A stretch of DNA of 22,454 nucleotides from positions 1 through 22,454 of IMG/VR virus record IMGVR_UViG_3300025418_000046. One strand, written 5' to 3'. This DNA is from a virus. Shown in pieces: positions 9,001 to 14,908 of this stretch; within the stretch, counting starts at the first letter, position 1, and the number at the start of each line of letters is the position of its first letter. A program made the position numbers and the translations under genes. A model generated the notes under the pieces. The model was given only the letters and a program-made list of their open reading frames with translations. It did no database searches and was not told the origin of the DNA.

Positions 9001-10000
9001 TAGCACGTGCGTTAACTGGTTGGCTGCTTGTATAAGAACCAAGACCTTCGCCAGCCGCACCCAATAAGGCTTGTTTTGGAAGTTCTTTAGCAACGTCTTT
9101 TGCTGTTTCTTTCCAAGCATTTTTAGCAACGTTATCAAAAATTTTCTCGGCAGCATGACCAGCCGATCCAAGAGATGCAGCATCTAATAGACCAATTACG
9201 CCAGATTTGACGGCAGCCTTTTTGCTTGCATCATCATGAGTGAAACCTTGTTCGCGCAAGTCAACATATTCTTGGCTGTATTCCATCAAAGCAGAAGACA
9301 TGCCTCCACCCATCACAGCACCAGATGTACCAGCACCTTTAAAACCCAGACGTGCAGTTACAGCCATGGCAATTGACTGTGGCAGGCTGCTCAATCCAAC
9401 GTTTGCAACGTAGGCAGGCATCTCATCAATGTTTTTGAGATACTCTTTACCAACCATCTTTGCCTGATCAAGACCAGACGCTTGTTGAAAATCTTTAGTT
9501 TGTTCTAGTTTGTCAATCTTTTTGGAAAGCGGATCTTTGCCATACTTTTGTTCAATGGCTTGAACATCAGATTCGGTTTGCTTTAACTGTCCAAGGTATT
9601 TATTGATAGCTGCATCTGTTGCCAAAAATTCAGCTTTTTTGTTTTCAGGAGCTTTTTCGTAGTTTTGACCGTATTTTTCTTTCCTATCTTGCTGGATAGG
9701 CATCAATTCGCTTAATTGATATTGAGCACCAAAATCTCCAAGTGCTTTTATCCCTTTGGCTGCAGAGCCAATTAATGGGGATGGTCCTTGCGCCAGACCT
9801 TGCAAGCCAAATGCACCAAGACCCGTTTCTAAAGATCTTTGAATTGTGTCAGCTACACCAGTGGATCCGGGTTGATCGCCGCCTACTGGGTGCGGTGCAT
9901 TAGGAATGATTTGTGTTTGAATGACATTCGAAATCTCATCAAGAGACATCGTGTCAGGAAATTGAACAACTCCGACATTTGGGATGTTTACTGATGGCAT
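1..10000 (-). CDS. Giant polyvalent DarB-like protein: adenine methyltransferase, SBNO-type helicase, HExxH protease-like domain (partial, 3' end off window)
   Basis: One open frame runs from an ATG at 10000 to the left edge without a stop, at least 3,333 codons. I checked motifs along it and all fall in the same frame. Residues ~170-285 are Gly/Ala-rich and zipper-like, as in phage ejection proteins. Pro/Ala/Glu-rich linkers lie near 357-387 and 670-715. A methyltransferase follows, with motif I EPTAGNGMLL (977-986) and NPPF (1035-1038), the adenine-N6 signature. A Gly/Pro/Arg/Glu-rich linker (about 1173-1283) leads to a helicase with DQTGIGKGR (1391-1399), DESH (1537-1540) and QMLGRVHRTGQ (1938-1948), the Strawberry-notch type. 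HELMH (2615-2619) with a possible third ligand E2692 suggests a zincin fold. The 3' region (LRRSITFSGVFQIKQL) resembles large-polyvalent-protein domains. P1 DarB combines methylase and helicase and is injected with DNA; an antirestriction role here is inferred. It starts 11 bases after the preceding gene, with only a weak AAAGA ribosome site. Confidence 0.9.
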   Translation of the reverse strand, partial: MPSVNIPNVGVVQFPDTMSLDEISNVIQTQIIPNAPHPVGGDQPGSTGVADTIQRSLETGLGAFGLQGLAQGPSPLIGSAAKGIKALGDFGAQYQLSELMPIQQDRKEKYGQNYEKAPENKKAEFLATDAAINKYLGQLKQTESDVQAIEQKYGKDPLSKKIDKLEQTKDFQQASGLDQAKMVGKEYLKNIDEMPAYVANVGLSSLPQSIAMAVTARLGFKGAGTSGAVMGGGMSSALMEYSQEYVDLREQGFTHDDASKKAAVKSGVIGLLDAASLGSAGHAAEKIFDNVAKNAWKETAKDVAKELPKQALLGAAGEGLGSYTSSQPVNARAIFEEALGEVAGAPGEALSTFTGKVNQPKAQPAAVAPVAPAAPAPTAPLPPQVSSGLVSPEDLEQPVAPVVPTVAPKVEAAAPEKKSEVVHAIPMGENTEYQVIKTPTGYTANLFDKDSGNYVSGSTRIFKTDKFGDQAETKAMEFVAKEAEKAKPYMAPETKPIEIKGEELEDKLVEKGIPISSSQDAHKLFSDGHPVYGLHEQSEEPHLIRSATELDTYAPDQLIALPKQEAVAPVVKAEEQPTKKVESVVPVGFRYTLLESPAYEGLTPLSLDDADFELEALEDNAKRGRMTPQRFAESEIGKRLNTGQITQIYEGLRNDPVGTIQELRKNISSETKTTEEKPVEEPTPAATPLAEAEKPVETPQAEEKPAEETKTPLEIKDKDLQGKYAGIEDADGFTGSGDEETAWYKPSTGELINKGVDGTPVQHYAGDVTPQGLTNVTPINTAQEAQDAIDAGKSFATAEVGQEVAKPIPKTKAEINQERQQAKKAAAQAAKPVIGVESLAELGEEPKYDLATPEGKFKLAQSVSAHLLAGNGFAGINEARKFIADLTGQKVEANTASAKQADEAVEVGVVLAAREIVQSGESKDKIYDRLVDLYSRQPNLAVRSSTSVREQAYSTPAPLAYVASELAGINDKTTVYEPTAGNGMLLIAADPKNVKANELNSTRFEMLKKLLPGAEVVNKNAISYDPELSDVVIANPPFGATGETYTIEGKNTREIDHAIVYKALTRMPANGRAVLIVGGVRAENEEARREAYRAAQKRNFYYNLYKEYNVVDHFSVSGDMYTKQGASYPVDVIVIDGKGQSQRNLPAADLPQQIGSYEELKEKLNERMVPRENISTSGANVSAAPAGAGKPERLGERPSRQGNEPSAEGAKPTAGGRPSVSENGAGERGQPKPAGTSVSAEQPRPANEPERGGNRGPVSGAGEQVGPSGRAGNERNEPTGLGGPSVVSGTRVESGLKDRRGQETETGHQVAYEPHSNASSVGTLVPRAMAQSINNSLDEVERSVGNVDDYVAEALEMDPETLREKFSAEQIDALTLAIRNAEAGKGFIIGDQTGIGKGRVVAAMIRYALVHDKTPIFVTERPNLYSDMIRDLDDIGMTKELALDTNKPKIFITNSTGSIPYTLLRNVNGEVTENTLILKAPKSGKDLDGVMKEMKDSLGDYKVIFTTYNQMQTVKGEETERQRFIKHWGAGNYMIFDESHNAGGSGETQARTKEQREAEKEGEGLATGRSAFVRELVNNADSTFFSSATYAKRPDVMDLYASTDMKLAVNKISKLGEAIKNGGIPMQQIVANMLTKAGQYIRRERTFAGVSYDTVEAKVDKQTAENMATSMRNVLAFSRAKELVVKELQKSLDRSGGRASATGEKTQVQGASFGSTMHNLINQMLLSLKAKSSVDHAIARLKAGEKVVMTVANTMGSFLQEYANEMGIKNGDPVNLSFKDLYLRYLEKQRILTIKPPGQKESQKYRLTDEDMGPELVAQYNKIKDFIENAGFGEAPISPIDYMHNELHKAGYKTEEITGRTEKLNYQSGIPILTPRVADIKQRVSANRAFNNGTADVIILNQSGSTGISLHASDKFNDKRKRHMIIVQPEDNIDTHMQMLGRVHRTGQVVAPAYSQMMADIPAEMRPAAVLLKKMASLNANTTASRKSSVTAEGAVDFMNEYGGQVAQEFLRDNPEVHQALGGKDALKLGENPNEASEADIRKLTGYVPILPIKEQEEIYKDLIDRYNDLLERENSMGTNKLEAKSVDLGAETVSSTPITEAKNDLSPFAESANMERVDVKRTVKPFSKDEVQEMVKKNLNGQTAAEKSSSLYENMKSKGVEYAKDFVASLQAKGADQVRIDQAKGQLNLQLSHIKSILSNYRVGTPISVKNNQGVFLYGVVTDLEHKGKTKNPMAGSDWKMTIALANGDDKSINLSFSQIGSTYELTPESSVNWLNPDTLQVEHIPLIDMFDKGATVRREKRWMVTGNILAGFAAVNNIGQIMTYTKADGTEAQGILMPRIYDFEKAQREAPVQIKTADDAMRFMQEAGGVISSPDKILTINGHGRRIEFRVPKSKKQGGTYFLDSGLTNILGDFYNGVATTYDPEVAKKAIDYILNGRDETLIAATMANKAKEMFAPKAAPLANIIIKESIKDRNQRVRKEKIKEFKSLRQRASYILRKVAEGKTELSTQEELTRLLETTKELKADIRMLAPRNDTPEHFYHKAMGEYTQKNISKEVLDVVAYIYNRVPSLLSGIKLSVTAGDGKTAGNFDPMERLVTLFKESGAESAVTIRHELMHSLEQMMSNQTRQALVETWSKALQAAMKKYTDEKSQAYFKAVLDFIEKPNEETFNAATDKMPVYEFYQYLNPSEYWAVNAEKLMAAKMGTPWHRFVQFAKQLFEALKHVLGFDNNHAVYKAFNDLIKGETARFHKQSLTEFIHASGAKISFLNNVKDIDDLLAKHGRGDAPIHTSNTVMDKLLGGIKDAKDISAKLVDNPRIAVNNMVGNVDRMLLYTRVKNTDFTAGLTAADAAKYGRMLEDSQGRALASVAMNQALKATRIGTQVIMLGRLVFDNTTQMFHAAADKYSMANIMGLKHQLEKQIGVQGAANVIQAYFEAKRSRSIVNDYLKSEGNLEDLLTQQADPSLSADRQLALLQEIEEARENLKVIGIALQKVNMSDEAIDDFSALDKKYPELREMMTNWNHVNRNMIDMMEKAKILSKQRADNLRNIKDYVPWQRIMDENSDPHIPMYTSKGVRNVNRESILKEGKTLRDIDDIVDNMLHNVMMYTRNSIKNFAANRIAQEYGTRNDKGKLKVFPTEDFSRGIVKILVNGRKINIQIADPLIAQSVIGIEDVQIPMNRIMSAVSNGLRRSITFSGVFQIKQLFMDAPTAALVSGVKNPLSLYGGVFASFAKGLTQKDPVVDILKSHGIGGYHSSARTAEHQYRQEIGLINKSSFDRVTSILDQIADASDFAQRRAVYVRVMKETGGFPVGGDQRKAILAATNIIDFDKR
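6112..6507 (-). CDS. Candidate overprinted 131-aa acidic protein nested inside the giant gene
   Basis: This frame lies wholly within the giant gene but is read in a different minus-strand frame. It starts at ATG 6507 and ends with TAA. A perfect AAGGAG sits 7 bases upstream (6515-6520). The product looks like a natural folded protein: 17 Asp/Glu against 5 Lys/Arg, three Trp, one Cys, and regular Leu/Val/Ala spacing, as in DNWVNALADRVMSLVLKE-like and NPNQLGQALVLNNLDLL stretches. Ordinary shadow frames in this window are basic and rich in Ser, Arg, Leu or Cys. In the giant frame the same bases give a low-complexity Gly/Pro/Arg/Glu/Asn linker, the pattern expected when an overlapping gene dictates the sequence. 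Codon use is skewed (all 11 Asn codons are AAC; Leu is mostly CTG/CTA). The region looks GC-richer than its flanks, which alone lengthens open frames, so this is a strong candidate and not proven. I do not recognise the family; no signal peptide or membrane segment is visible. Confidence 0.6.
   Translation of the reverse strand: MNAWYPEKISAPAELTSVLLPQGQVSQNDWVNALADRVMSLVLKEPNPQQAADQACLKMALANVDNPNQLGQALVLNNLDLLTNLNVAAIEDPFPAQVNKSDPVAEQAMNETSLQDWVDLALSQVHESSLD
6515..6520 (-). promoter_or_regulatory. Ribosome binding site for the nested 131-aa frame
   Basis: The minus strand reads AAGGAG, 7 bases before the ATG at 6507. It lies in the giant gene's codons for Leu-Lys-Glu-Lys, where such a string can also arise by chance. 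Its exact match and optimal spacing are the main sequence argument for translation of the nested frame. Confidence 0.55.
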
Positions 10001-10011
10001 GATTTGTCTTT

Positions 10012-12261
10012 TTAAGTTGGAACTACCCCACCTTTACCGCCATTAGCGGTAGGGTCCCATCTTAAACTACCGCCGGGGGTTGACGGCAAAGTTTTTATCA
10101 CTGACTGTGCAGGAGCAGCTGGTGGCGCTGTAGAAGCTCCGGGTGCAGGAGCAGCTCCGGGTGCAGGAGCAGCTCCGGGTGCAGGTGCTTTTTGAAGGGC
10201 AGGATTGTCCTGAGTGCCGGGCATAGTGCCACCAATCAAACTTCTTTGGATAGGACTTTGCATACCCCAAGCCTCTTTTTGAGCATCTTCCATGGCTTGT
10301 TTTCTGCCTTCTTCACCAGCAAACTTGTATTGTTTATTGTCATTATTCAAGTTGTCTGTGTAAAATTTGTTTACAAGATTTGCATAATCAAAAGATGCTT
10401 TTTGCGCCAGAGCCTGTTGTTGAATAGACAGTTGCAATTGTTTGTTAGCTGCAATCTGAGCCAACCCGATTTTTTTGGTTTCTTCTTGTCCGACCACATT
10501 GATCAAGTTGCCGGTCAAAGCGTCACGACGTGCTTGGTCTGCTTTGGCAGCTTCAATCGTGCCTGCTTGTAATCCTTTTTGTTCTGCTTGGATTTCTTTT
10601 TGAGCCTGAGTCATACCTTGCACAGCACCCAAACCAGACTTACCAACGTCAGCCAATGTGCGTTGCAGCAAATTACCACCTGTGCCGCCGGGTGAAGTCA
10701 TCAATCCCAAACCAAAACGAGTCGCCATCTCAGGCAAGATCATTGCCCTGTTTTGTGCAATTTCTTTTTCCTGCGCTTCACGCATGGGTTTGTAAAGATT
10801 TGTAACCGTGCCTTCGCCTTTTTTCTCTTCAGCAAAACGGTCTGCAAGGATAGATTTCAAATCAAGTTTTTCTGGTTTTTCTTTAACCTCACCAGCTTCA
10901 GCAAACGCAATGATGCCGCCACCAGCCATGTTGGTCATCTCGCCAGTACCAATTGCAGCCACGCCAGATCGAGGTGCCATCTGTTGGGGGGCAGCCATGG
11001 CTTGACCAGCCTGTGGATTGTTATGGATGTAGCCGTGCAGCTGAGACAGTCCTGCAGCATCCAGTTTAGCAATTGGGCTGGAAGCTGGGTTTTGTTGGAC
11101 TTGTTGGAGCTGCTGATCACTCATCATGTTCATTGGCACAGCACCGCCAACGGACATAGATGTGACCTGACCGCCACTAGCGTGACTGCCTGTTGCAGTG
11201 TTGTACATAGACGCTGCACCCAAGCCAGCAATACCCAAGCCACCGAGCTGGGACACAGTGCTAGGAGCAGCCTGATACATGGACGTAGACGATTGCTGCA
11301 TGGGCAGGCCACGCAACATCGAGTTGAGCAGACCCAATTGCATGAATGGATACTGCTGAGCCGTTGCATAGTTTTGAACGGCTTGGTTGATAACGTTTTG
11401 CTGTTGGTTTTGTTGTTGAGCACCCAACTGGTTTTGAGTTCCCAAAATACTTTGCTGAGCACCAAGTTGCTGGTTGCCAATATTGGCCAACTGATTTGCG
11501 CCGGACATCTGACCTTGCAAAGCACCCAACTGAGCCTGCTGTCCTTGCAAACCCAGATTAGCACCAAACTGCTGTGCTTGTTGTGCGTTTTGGAAAGCGT
11601 TTTGCAGACCTGTAGCCGTGATATTGTTAGCTTGAATGTTTTGGTTGCGAGTGTTTTCTGCGTTCATCAACGCTTCACGGCTTCCACCAAAGGCTCCAGC
11701 AGACGTAGCAGCAGCTTGCTCACCCACGCCTTGAATGCCATATTGACGTGCGTTTTCAGCCAATTGCTGGTTGATCACGTCATTTTCATAAGGAGACATG
11801 TACGCTTGCGTTGCATATGGGTTCGTAGCTTGTTGTGCATACATATTGCCAGCTTGACCCATTTGGTTGCCCAAACGACCCATCTGCATAGCACCCATGC
11901 CTGTCAAACCTGTAGCCGCGCCAAATTGTCCCGGCGTTTGTAAATTGGCCGCAGAAGATTGTGCTTGTTGTTGCAGTGGGCTAAAGCCTGCTACGTAGTC
12001 TTGTGGGTTGTTGCTGTAAGGCGTGTAAGCATTAAACCCCGTCATGGATGGGTTAAAGATCTGTGCCTGTGCAGCATTCAGCATATTGCTGACGTATGGC
12101 TGTGCATAGTCAGGAATATTGGTGTTCTGGACTGTTGTCTGGGTAGGCTGTTGTTGCTGATTGCCACCGCCCCCATAGATACGACCACCGCCTACTTTAC
12201 GCATGGTGGCGCTATCCCCAAAAGGTTCTCCCAAGGCGTAGAGTTGGCGTTTTGAATACAT
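10012..12261 (-). CDS. Gln/Ala/Gly-rich virion-type protein, 749 aa (possible internal/ejection protein)
   Basis: I place the start at the ATG at 12261: AAGGA (12267-12271) lies 5 bases upstream and overlaps the stop of the acetyltransferase gene. The longer reading from 12303 would overlap that gene and lacks such a site. The product begins MYSKRQLYALGEPFGDS. It has a Gly-rich patch near residue 30, then a long Gln/Asn/Ala-rich low-complexity stretch (roughly 40-330) likely to form extended helices, then a Gly-rich part with GGGIIAFAEAGE. A helical Lys/Gln/Ala region (about 550-680) follows, and a Pro/Ala-rich tail made of short repeats. No enzyme motif is visible. Lying directly upstream of the giant gene, it occupies the place where podovirus-like genomes keep internal virion proteins, so a structural or DNA-ejection role is likely but inferred. 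I do not recognise a named family. Confidence 0.75.
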   Translation of the reverse strand: MYSKRQLYALGEPFGDSATMRKVGGGRIYGGGGNQQQQPTQTTVQNTNIPDYAQPYVSNMLNAAQAQIFNPSMTGFNAYTPYSNNPQDYVAGFSPLQQQAQSSAANLQTPGQFGAATGLTGMGAMQMGRLGNQMGQAGNMYAQQATNPYATQAYMSPYENDVINQQLAENARQYGIQGVGEQAAATSAGAFGGSREALMNAENTRNQNIQANNITATGLQNAFQNAQQAQQFGANLGLQGQQAQLGALQGQMSGANQLANIGNQQLGAQQSILGTQNQLGAQQQNQQQNVINQAVQNYATAQQYPFMQLGLLNSMLRGLPMQQSSTSMYQAAPSTVSQLGGLGIAGLGAASMYNTATGSHASGGQVTSMSVGGAVPMNMMSDQQLQQVQQNPASSPIAKLDAAGLSQLHGYIHNNPQAGQAMAAPQQMAPRSGVAAIGTGEMTNMAGGGIIAFAEAGEVKEKPEKLDLKSILADRFAEEKKGEGTVTNLYKPMREAQEKEIAQNRAMILPEMATRFGLGLMTSPGGTGGNLLQRTLADVGKSGLGAVQGMTQAQKEIQAEQKGLQAGTIEAAKADQARRDALTGNLINVVGQEETKKIGLAQIAANKQLQLSIQQQALAQKASFDYANLVNKFYTDNLNNDNKQYKFAGEEGRKQAMEDAQKEAWGMQSPIQRSLIGGTMPGTQDNPALQKAPAPGAAPAPGAAPAPGASTAPPAAPAQSVIKTLPSTPGGSLRWDPTANGGKGGVVPT
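10141..10189 (-). repeat. 18-bp tandem repeat, about 2.6 copies, coding for Ala-Pro-Gly-Ala-Ala-Pro units
   Basis: Plus-strand unit GGGTGCAGGAGCAGCTCC occurs at 10141-10158 and identically at 10159-10176, followed by a partial copy. It encodes the repeated APAPGA segment near the C-terminus of the 749-aa protein. Length variation by slippage would keep the frame, since 18 is a multiple of three. Confidence 0.85.
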
Positions 12262-12266
12262 ATCTG

Positions 12267-12271
12267 TCCTT
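12267..12271 (-). promoter_or_regulatory. Ribosome binding site that fixes the start of the 749-aa gene
   Basis: The minus strand reads TAAGGACAGATATG: the acetyltransferase stop TAA (12270-12272) is part of the AAGGA site, and the ATG follows after 5 bases. Termination of one gene and initiation of the next are thus physically joined, which favours the start at 12261 over 12303. Confidence 0.7.
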
Positions 12272-12716
12272 ACAACATCTTTGTGAATACTTTGTCTGTC
12301 CATTTGTAACCAAGATACTCAAACAAACGACTGTTGTCTAGATGTATCTTCGTGTGCATCACGATGCGATTAACACCGCGATCTTTCAATACCTGTTCTG
12401 CGTATTGAAAAAGTTTGATTCCGACACGGCCTTTGCGATACTCTTTGGTCACAAAGTAAATGTCTTCAAACGCTGTCTTACATGACTTGTAGTGCATATG
12501 CGGAGCAATGACAAAGATGATGTATCCAATCAACTTCTCGTCGCTTCTACAAGTGATGCAGCGCAGCATCCCTGAATTTGCCAAGTTCTTATAAGCATCG
12601 TAGTCCGGCTCATAAGGGTAATCTTTTGTGACACAAAGCTCTTCGTAGTGTTCCGGAAAGAGCTGTTCGAACTCTTTCAGAAACTTAAAACCATCGACGT
12701 CTTCGTAAATGATCAT
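12270..12716 (-). CDS. GNAT-family N-acetyltransferase, 148 aa
   Basis: GNAT enzymes move an acetyl group from acetyl-CoA to an amine. The acetyl-CoA pyrophosphate-binding motif is visible as RKGRVG (residues 94-99, matching R/Q-x-x-G-x-G/A), preceded by the expected beta strand FEDIYFV (83-89) and followed by the helix IKLFQYAEQVLKD. The C-terminal strand and turn DNSRLFEYLGYKW is typical of the fold. Its length matches a single-domain GNAT. Its ATG overlaps the TGA of the 621-aa gene (ATGA) with no clear ribosome site of its own, so translation is probably coupled. It sits between two virion-type genes; the substrate is unknown and could be a phage structural protein or a host protein. Confidence 0.88.
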   Translation of the reverse strand: MIIYEDVDGFKFLKEFEQLFPEHYEELCVTKDYPYEPDYDAYKNLANSGMLRCITCRSDEKLIGYIIFVIAPHMHYKSCKTAFEDIYFVTKEYRKGRVGIKLFQYAEQVLKDRGVNRIVMHTKIHLDNSRLFEYLGYKWTDKVFTKML

Positions 12717-14578
12717 GCTGGTAGGTATTTGTAGGCTTTGGTGTCAGCCGCAATGTCCTTTGATTTGGCACGAGCAGCCTTGATGCGATCCATCATGGCA
12801 TACAGACGTTTTGCGCCTGCATCTGTGCTTCCATTACCGAGTTCAGAAACAATACGAGCTGGGATCACAAACTCCCCGTCAGCCAGACGAGCAGGTTGCT
12901 TGCCGCCAATTGTGGCAGGAATTCCATCGCTTACACCATCTCCGGGTCCTTTAAGTAAACGGCCACCATCGGAATAAGATCCCAGATGTCCATCCACAAT
13001 ATGTTTGTGAGCCATCAAACCGCCTTCTTTGGCAGTCGTAGGCATCTGTGAATTCTGAGCAATGTCTTGTTGCGCCATCGCTTCAGCTTGCGCTTGGGCA
13101 GCTGGTTTGATCTCGTAATCACCCAGATTTGCTGTAGGTTGCAGACCTTTGGCTACGCCAATCTTGCTTTTCTTGATCAAAGCAATAGGAGATGTTTGAG
13201 CATAGTCAGTGTTGTTGAGTTGATAAACGCCAACATCTGGAGCTTGGCCTTGTTCTAAAACAGGACGTTTTGTCGCTGCCTGTAAACCTGCCATCATCTC
13301 TTGAGCAGCACTTAACTCTTGGCCATATGGATCAGATCCGCTGGCCATCCTTGTTACGCCGCCCAGATTCATCTTCATGGGCAAACCTGTGTAACGGTTA
13401 TCCATGGGAGTCATGGAGTTGGCCGTTTGCATATTCCCAACAGGCATCTGGCTGGGGATGTTGTAAGTGTTGCTCAACATCGTAGACTGAGGCGTATTTT
13501 GGTTTTGCATCAGTGAAGGCGTGTAAGCCAACATGCCATTAGAGTCGCCGTTGATAGCCCCAGACTGCATTTGGCCACCATCAGCAGCTGACACTACGCC
13601 TTGGTAAGGATTCTGTTGGTAGTTGGGATACTGAGCCTGATAGTGTGGGCTAGGCTGAGCAGGCAACATGGGATTGAAGATAGGATTGCCATTGGCATCC
13701 TTGGGAATTGTCTTCAAGCCAAATGGGTTGGATGCCGTTTGAACGCCGGGAACAGATAGTTGGTTGTAAGCACCCAGACCAGACAATCCGGCATTGGCCA
13801 AAGCAGCCATACCTGCCATGTTGTTTTTAGCAAACTGGCCAAAGTTTTTCAACGAATCAACAGCTCCAGTTCCTTGAGCATTCGAAATACCTTGACCCAT
13901 TGTTGTCATTGGGTTGGCTTCAGCATTGAATGCAGCGTTAGCAGCTCCTGCAGAACGAACCACGTCAGCAGGATTAGATCCGGGTACTGCAAGTTGATCT
14001 TGGAAACCTCTGATTTGATCAGAAGTAAGATTATTCATGCTGCCAATCTGATTGCCAGCAATGTTAGCTGGAGTGTTTGTATTTGGGATAACTGTTGGAT
14101 TGCCAGCAGTATCCATTGAATAATTTGTTAATGCGTTTGGTCCTGTTTGAGCAGCCGCTTGATTTTGTGCAAATTGTTTAGCAGCTTCATCGCCACCTGA
14201 TTGAACAGTTGTATTCAATCCTGCATCAGCCAAACTACCTGCCAGTTCTCCACCGCCCCAAGCGCCAAGACCAGCCATCAAACCTTGGGTCAAGCTACCC
14301 GTCATGGCATAGTCAGCCAGACCGATACCGCCAGCCACAAGAGGCATCATCTCAGGACCAAGGAAAGCAGAAGCAGCAGCTCCAAGCGCCATAGGCAAAA
14401 CAGAACTTAAAAAGCCTGCTTCAGGTAATCCAGTATGGGGGTTGATGGTGAGTGATCCACCGTGCTTTTGCGCCAGATTCTGCATGGCTTGAAGCTCACC
14501 AGTGGTCATATGAACCAGATGGGTGTCTTCACCACGTCCGTGCTTCTCTAAGTGCTTTGCAATCAAAGGTAGACTCAT
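12713..14578 (-). CDS. Gly/Ala/Gln-rich virion-type protein, 621 aa
   Basis: Starts at ATG 14578 with an AGGTG-like ribosome site about 8 bases upstream. The N-terminus has KHGRGEDTHLVHMTTGEL (12-29), a motif I recall from phage structural proteins. A hydrophobic Gly/Ala stretch (about 55-130) with several glycine-zipper-like segments could cross or enter a membrane. The middle is Asn/Gln/Pro/Met-rich low complexity. The end has LADGEFVIPARIV (565-577) followed by LGNGSTDAGAKRLYAMMDRI, a C-terminal signature I recall from uncharacterised phage virion proteins. No catalytic motif is visible. Together with the 749-aa and giant proteins it may form an internal or ejected set; this is inferred from order and composition. 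Confidence 0.78.
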   Translation of the reverse strand: MSLPLIAKHLEKHGRGEDTHLVHMTTGELQAMQNLAQKHGGSLTINPHTGLPEAGFLSSVLPMALGAAASAFLGPEMMPLVAGGIGLADYAMTGSLTQGLMAGLGAWGGGELAGSLADAGLNTTVQSGGDEAAKQFAQNQAAAQTGPNALTNYSMDTAGNPTVIPNTNTPANIAGNQIGSMNNLTSDQIRGFQDQLAVPGSNPADVVRSAGAANAAFNAEANPMTTMGQGISNAQGTGAVDSLKNFGQFAKNNMAGMAALANAGLSGLGAYNQLSVPGVQTASNPFGLKTIPKDANGNPIFNPMLPAQPSPHYQAQYPNYQQNPYQGVVSAADGGQMQSGAINGDSNGMLAYTPSLMQNQNTPQSTMLSNTYNIPSQMPVGNMQTANSMTPMDNRYTGLPMKMNLGGVTRMASGSDPYGQELSAAQEMMAGLQAATKRPVLEQGQAPDVGVYQLNNTDYAQTSPIALIKKSKIGVAKGLQPTANLGDYEIKPAAQAQAEAMAQQDIAQNSQMPTTAKEGGLMAHKHIVDGHLGSYSDGGRLLKGPGDGVSDGIPATIGGKQPARLADGEFVIPARIVSELGNGSTDAGAKRLYAMMDRIKAARAKSKDIAADTKAYKYLPA

Positions 14579-14617
14579 GGTACACCTATCGAGTTATTTG
14601 AAAAAAATTTTAACATA
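14579..14617 (-). other. Only substantial intergenic gap (39 bp), AT-rich
   Basis: This is the longest gene-free stretch in the window. On the minus strand it starts with TATGTTAAAATTTTTTTC and ends in the ribosome-site region of the 621-aa gene. The TATGTT/TTAAAAT strings could serve as a promoter -10 element, but I found no good -35 partner. There is no GC stem to support a terminator. It separates the tail/connector genes from the presumed internal-protein genes. Confidence 0.35.
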
Positions 14618-14908
14618 CTACACCGTTGTTCCACTAGCGTTTACCCAGTGCACACCGTTCCACCAGATTGGAATTCCCAGCGTTGTGTCAAAGTATTGAC
14701 GGCCAACCAACAACTTTGCGTTAGGTCTGTTTGCAGTTGTTCCTGACGAAGGAATTACAGTTGCCTGAGTAAAGTTGTCAATTTGGGTGAAATACAAACG
14801 AAAAGCGTTTGAAATCTGGTTTTGATAATCAAACGAATAGTCTGTTGGAGCAATTGGCAAGTTGGGTGCTTTGGTCGCTATCAGGTTACCGTTGTAAGCT
14901 GCAGTCAT
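14618..14908 (-). CDS. Small phage protein, 96 aa, unknown function
   Basis: The start is ATG 14908, overlapping the upstream stop by one base (TGATG); a TTG one codon earlier lies before that stop and is not needed. The N-terminal part is amphipathic (YQNQISNAFRLYFTQIDNF). The C-terminal part has GRQYFDTTLGIPIWWNGVHW, a strand-turn motif that recurs in phage fibre and tail proteins as a short presentation or capping element. It follows the 730-aa tail-like gene with coupled translation, so it is probably a virion component or accessory to that protein. No membrane segment or enzyme motif is seen. Confidence 0.75.
   Translation of the reverse strand: MTAAYNGNLIATKAPNLPIAPTDYSFDYQNQISNAFRLYFTQIDNFTQATVIPSSGTTANRPNAKLLVGRQYFDTTLGIPIWWNGVHWVNASGTTV

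Noticed and set aside
8488-9183. Two minus-strand frames (105 and 84 codons) inside the giant gene
   Set aside because: Both are strongly basic, Leu/Lys/Gln-rich shadows over ordinary coding sequence of the giant protein. Unlike the frame at 6507-6112, they look like shadow composition.
10753-11943. Long plus-strand open frame (396 codons) opposite the 749-aa gene
   Set aside because: Its product is rich in His, Cys, Ser and Leu without domains. It is the antisense of a Gln/Ala/Asn-rich coding region, whose codons rarely give stops on the other strand.
12262-12303. N-terminal extension of the 749-aa protein to 12303
   Set aside because: It overlaps the acetyltransferase gene, and the ATG at 12261 has AAGGA at optimal distance.
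14579-14617. Rho-independent terminator
   Set aside because: There is a T-run but no GC-rich stem before it on the transcribed strand.
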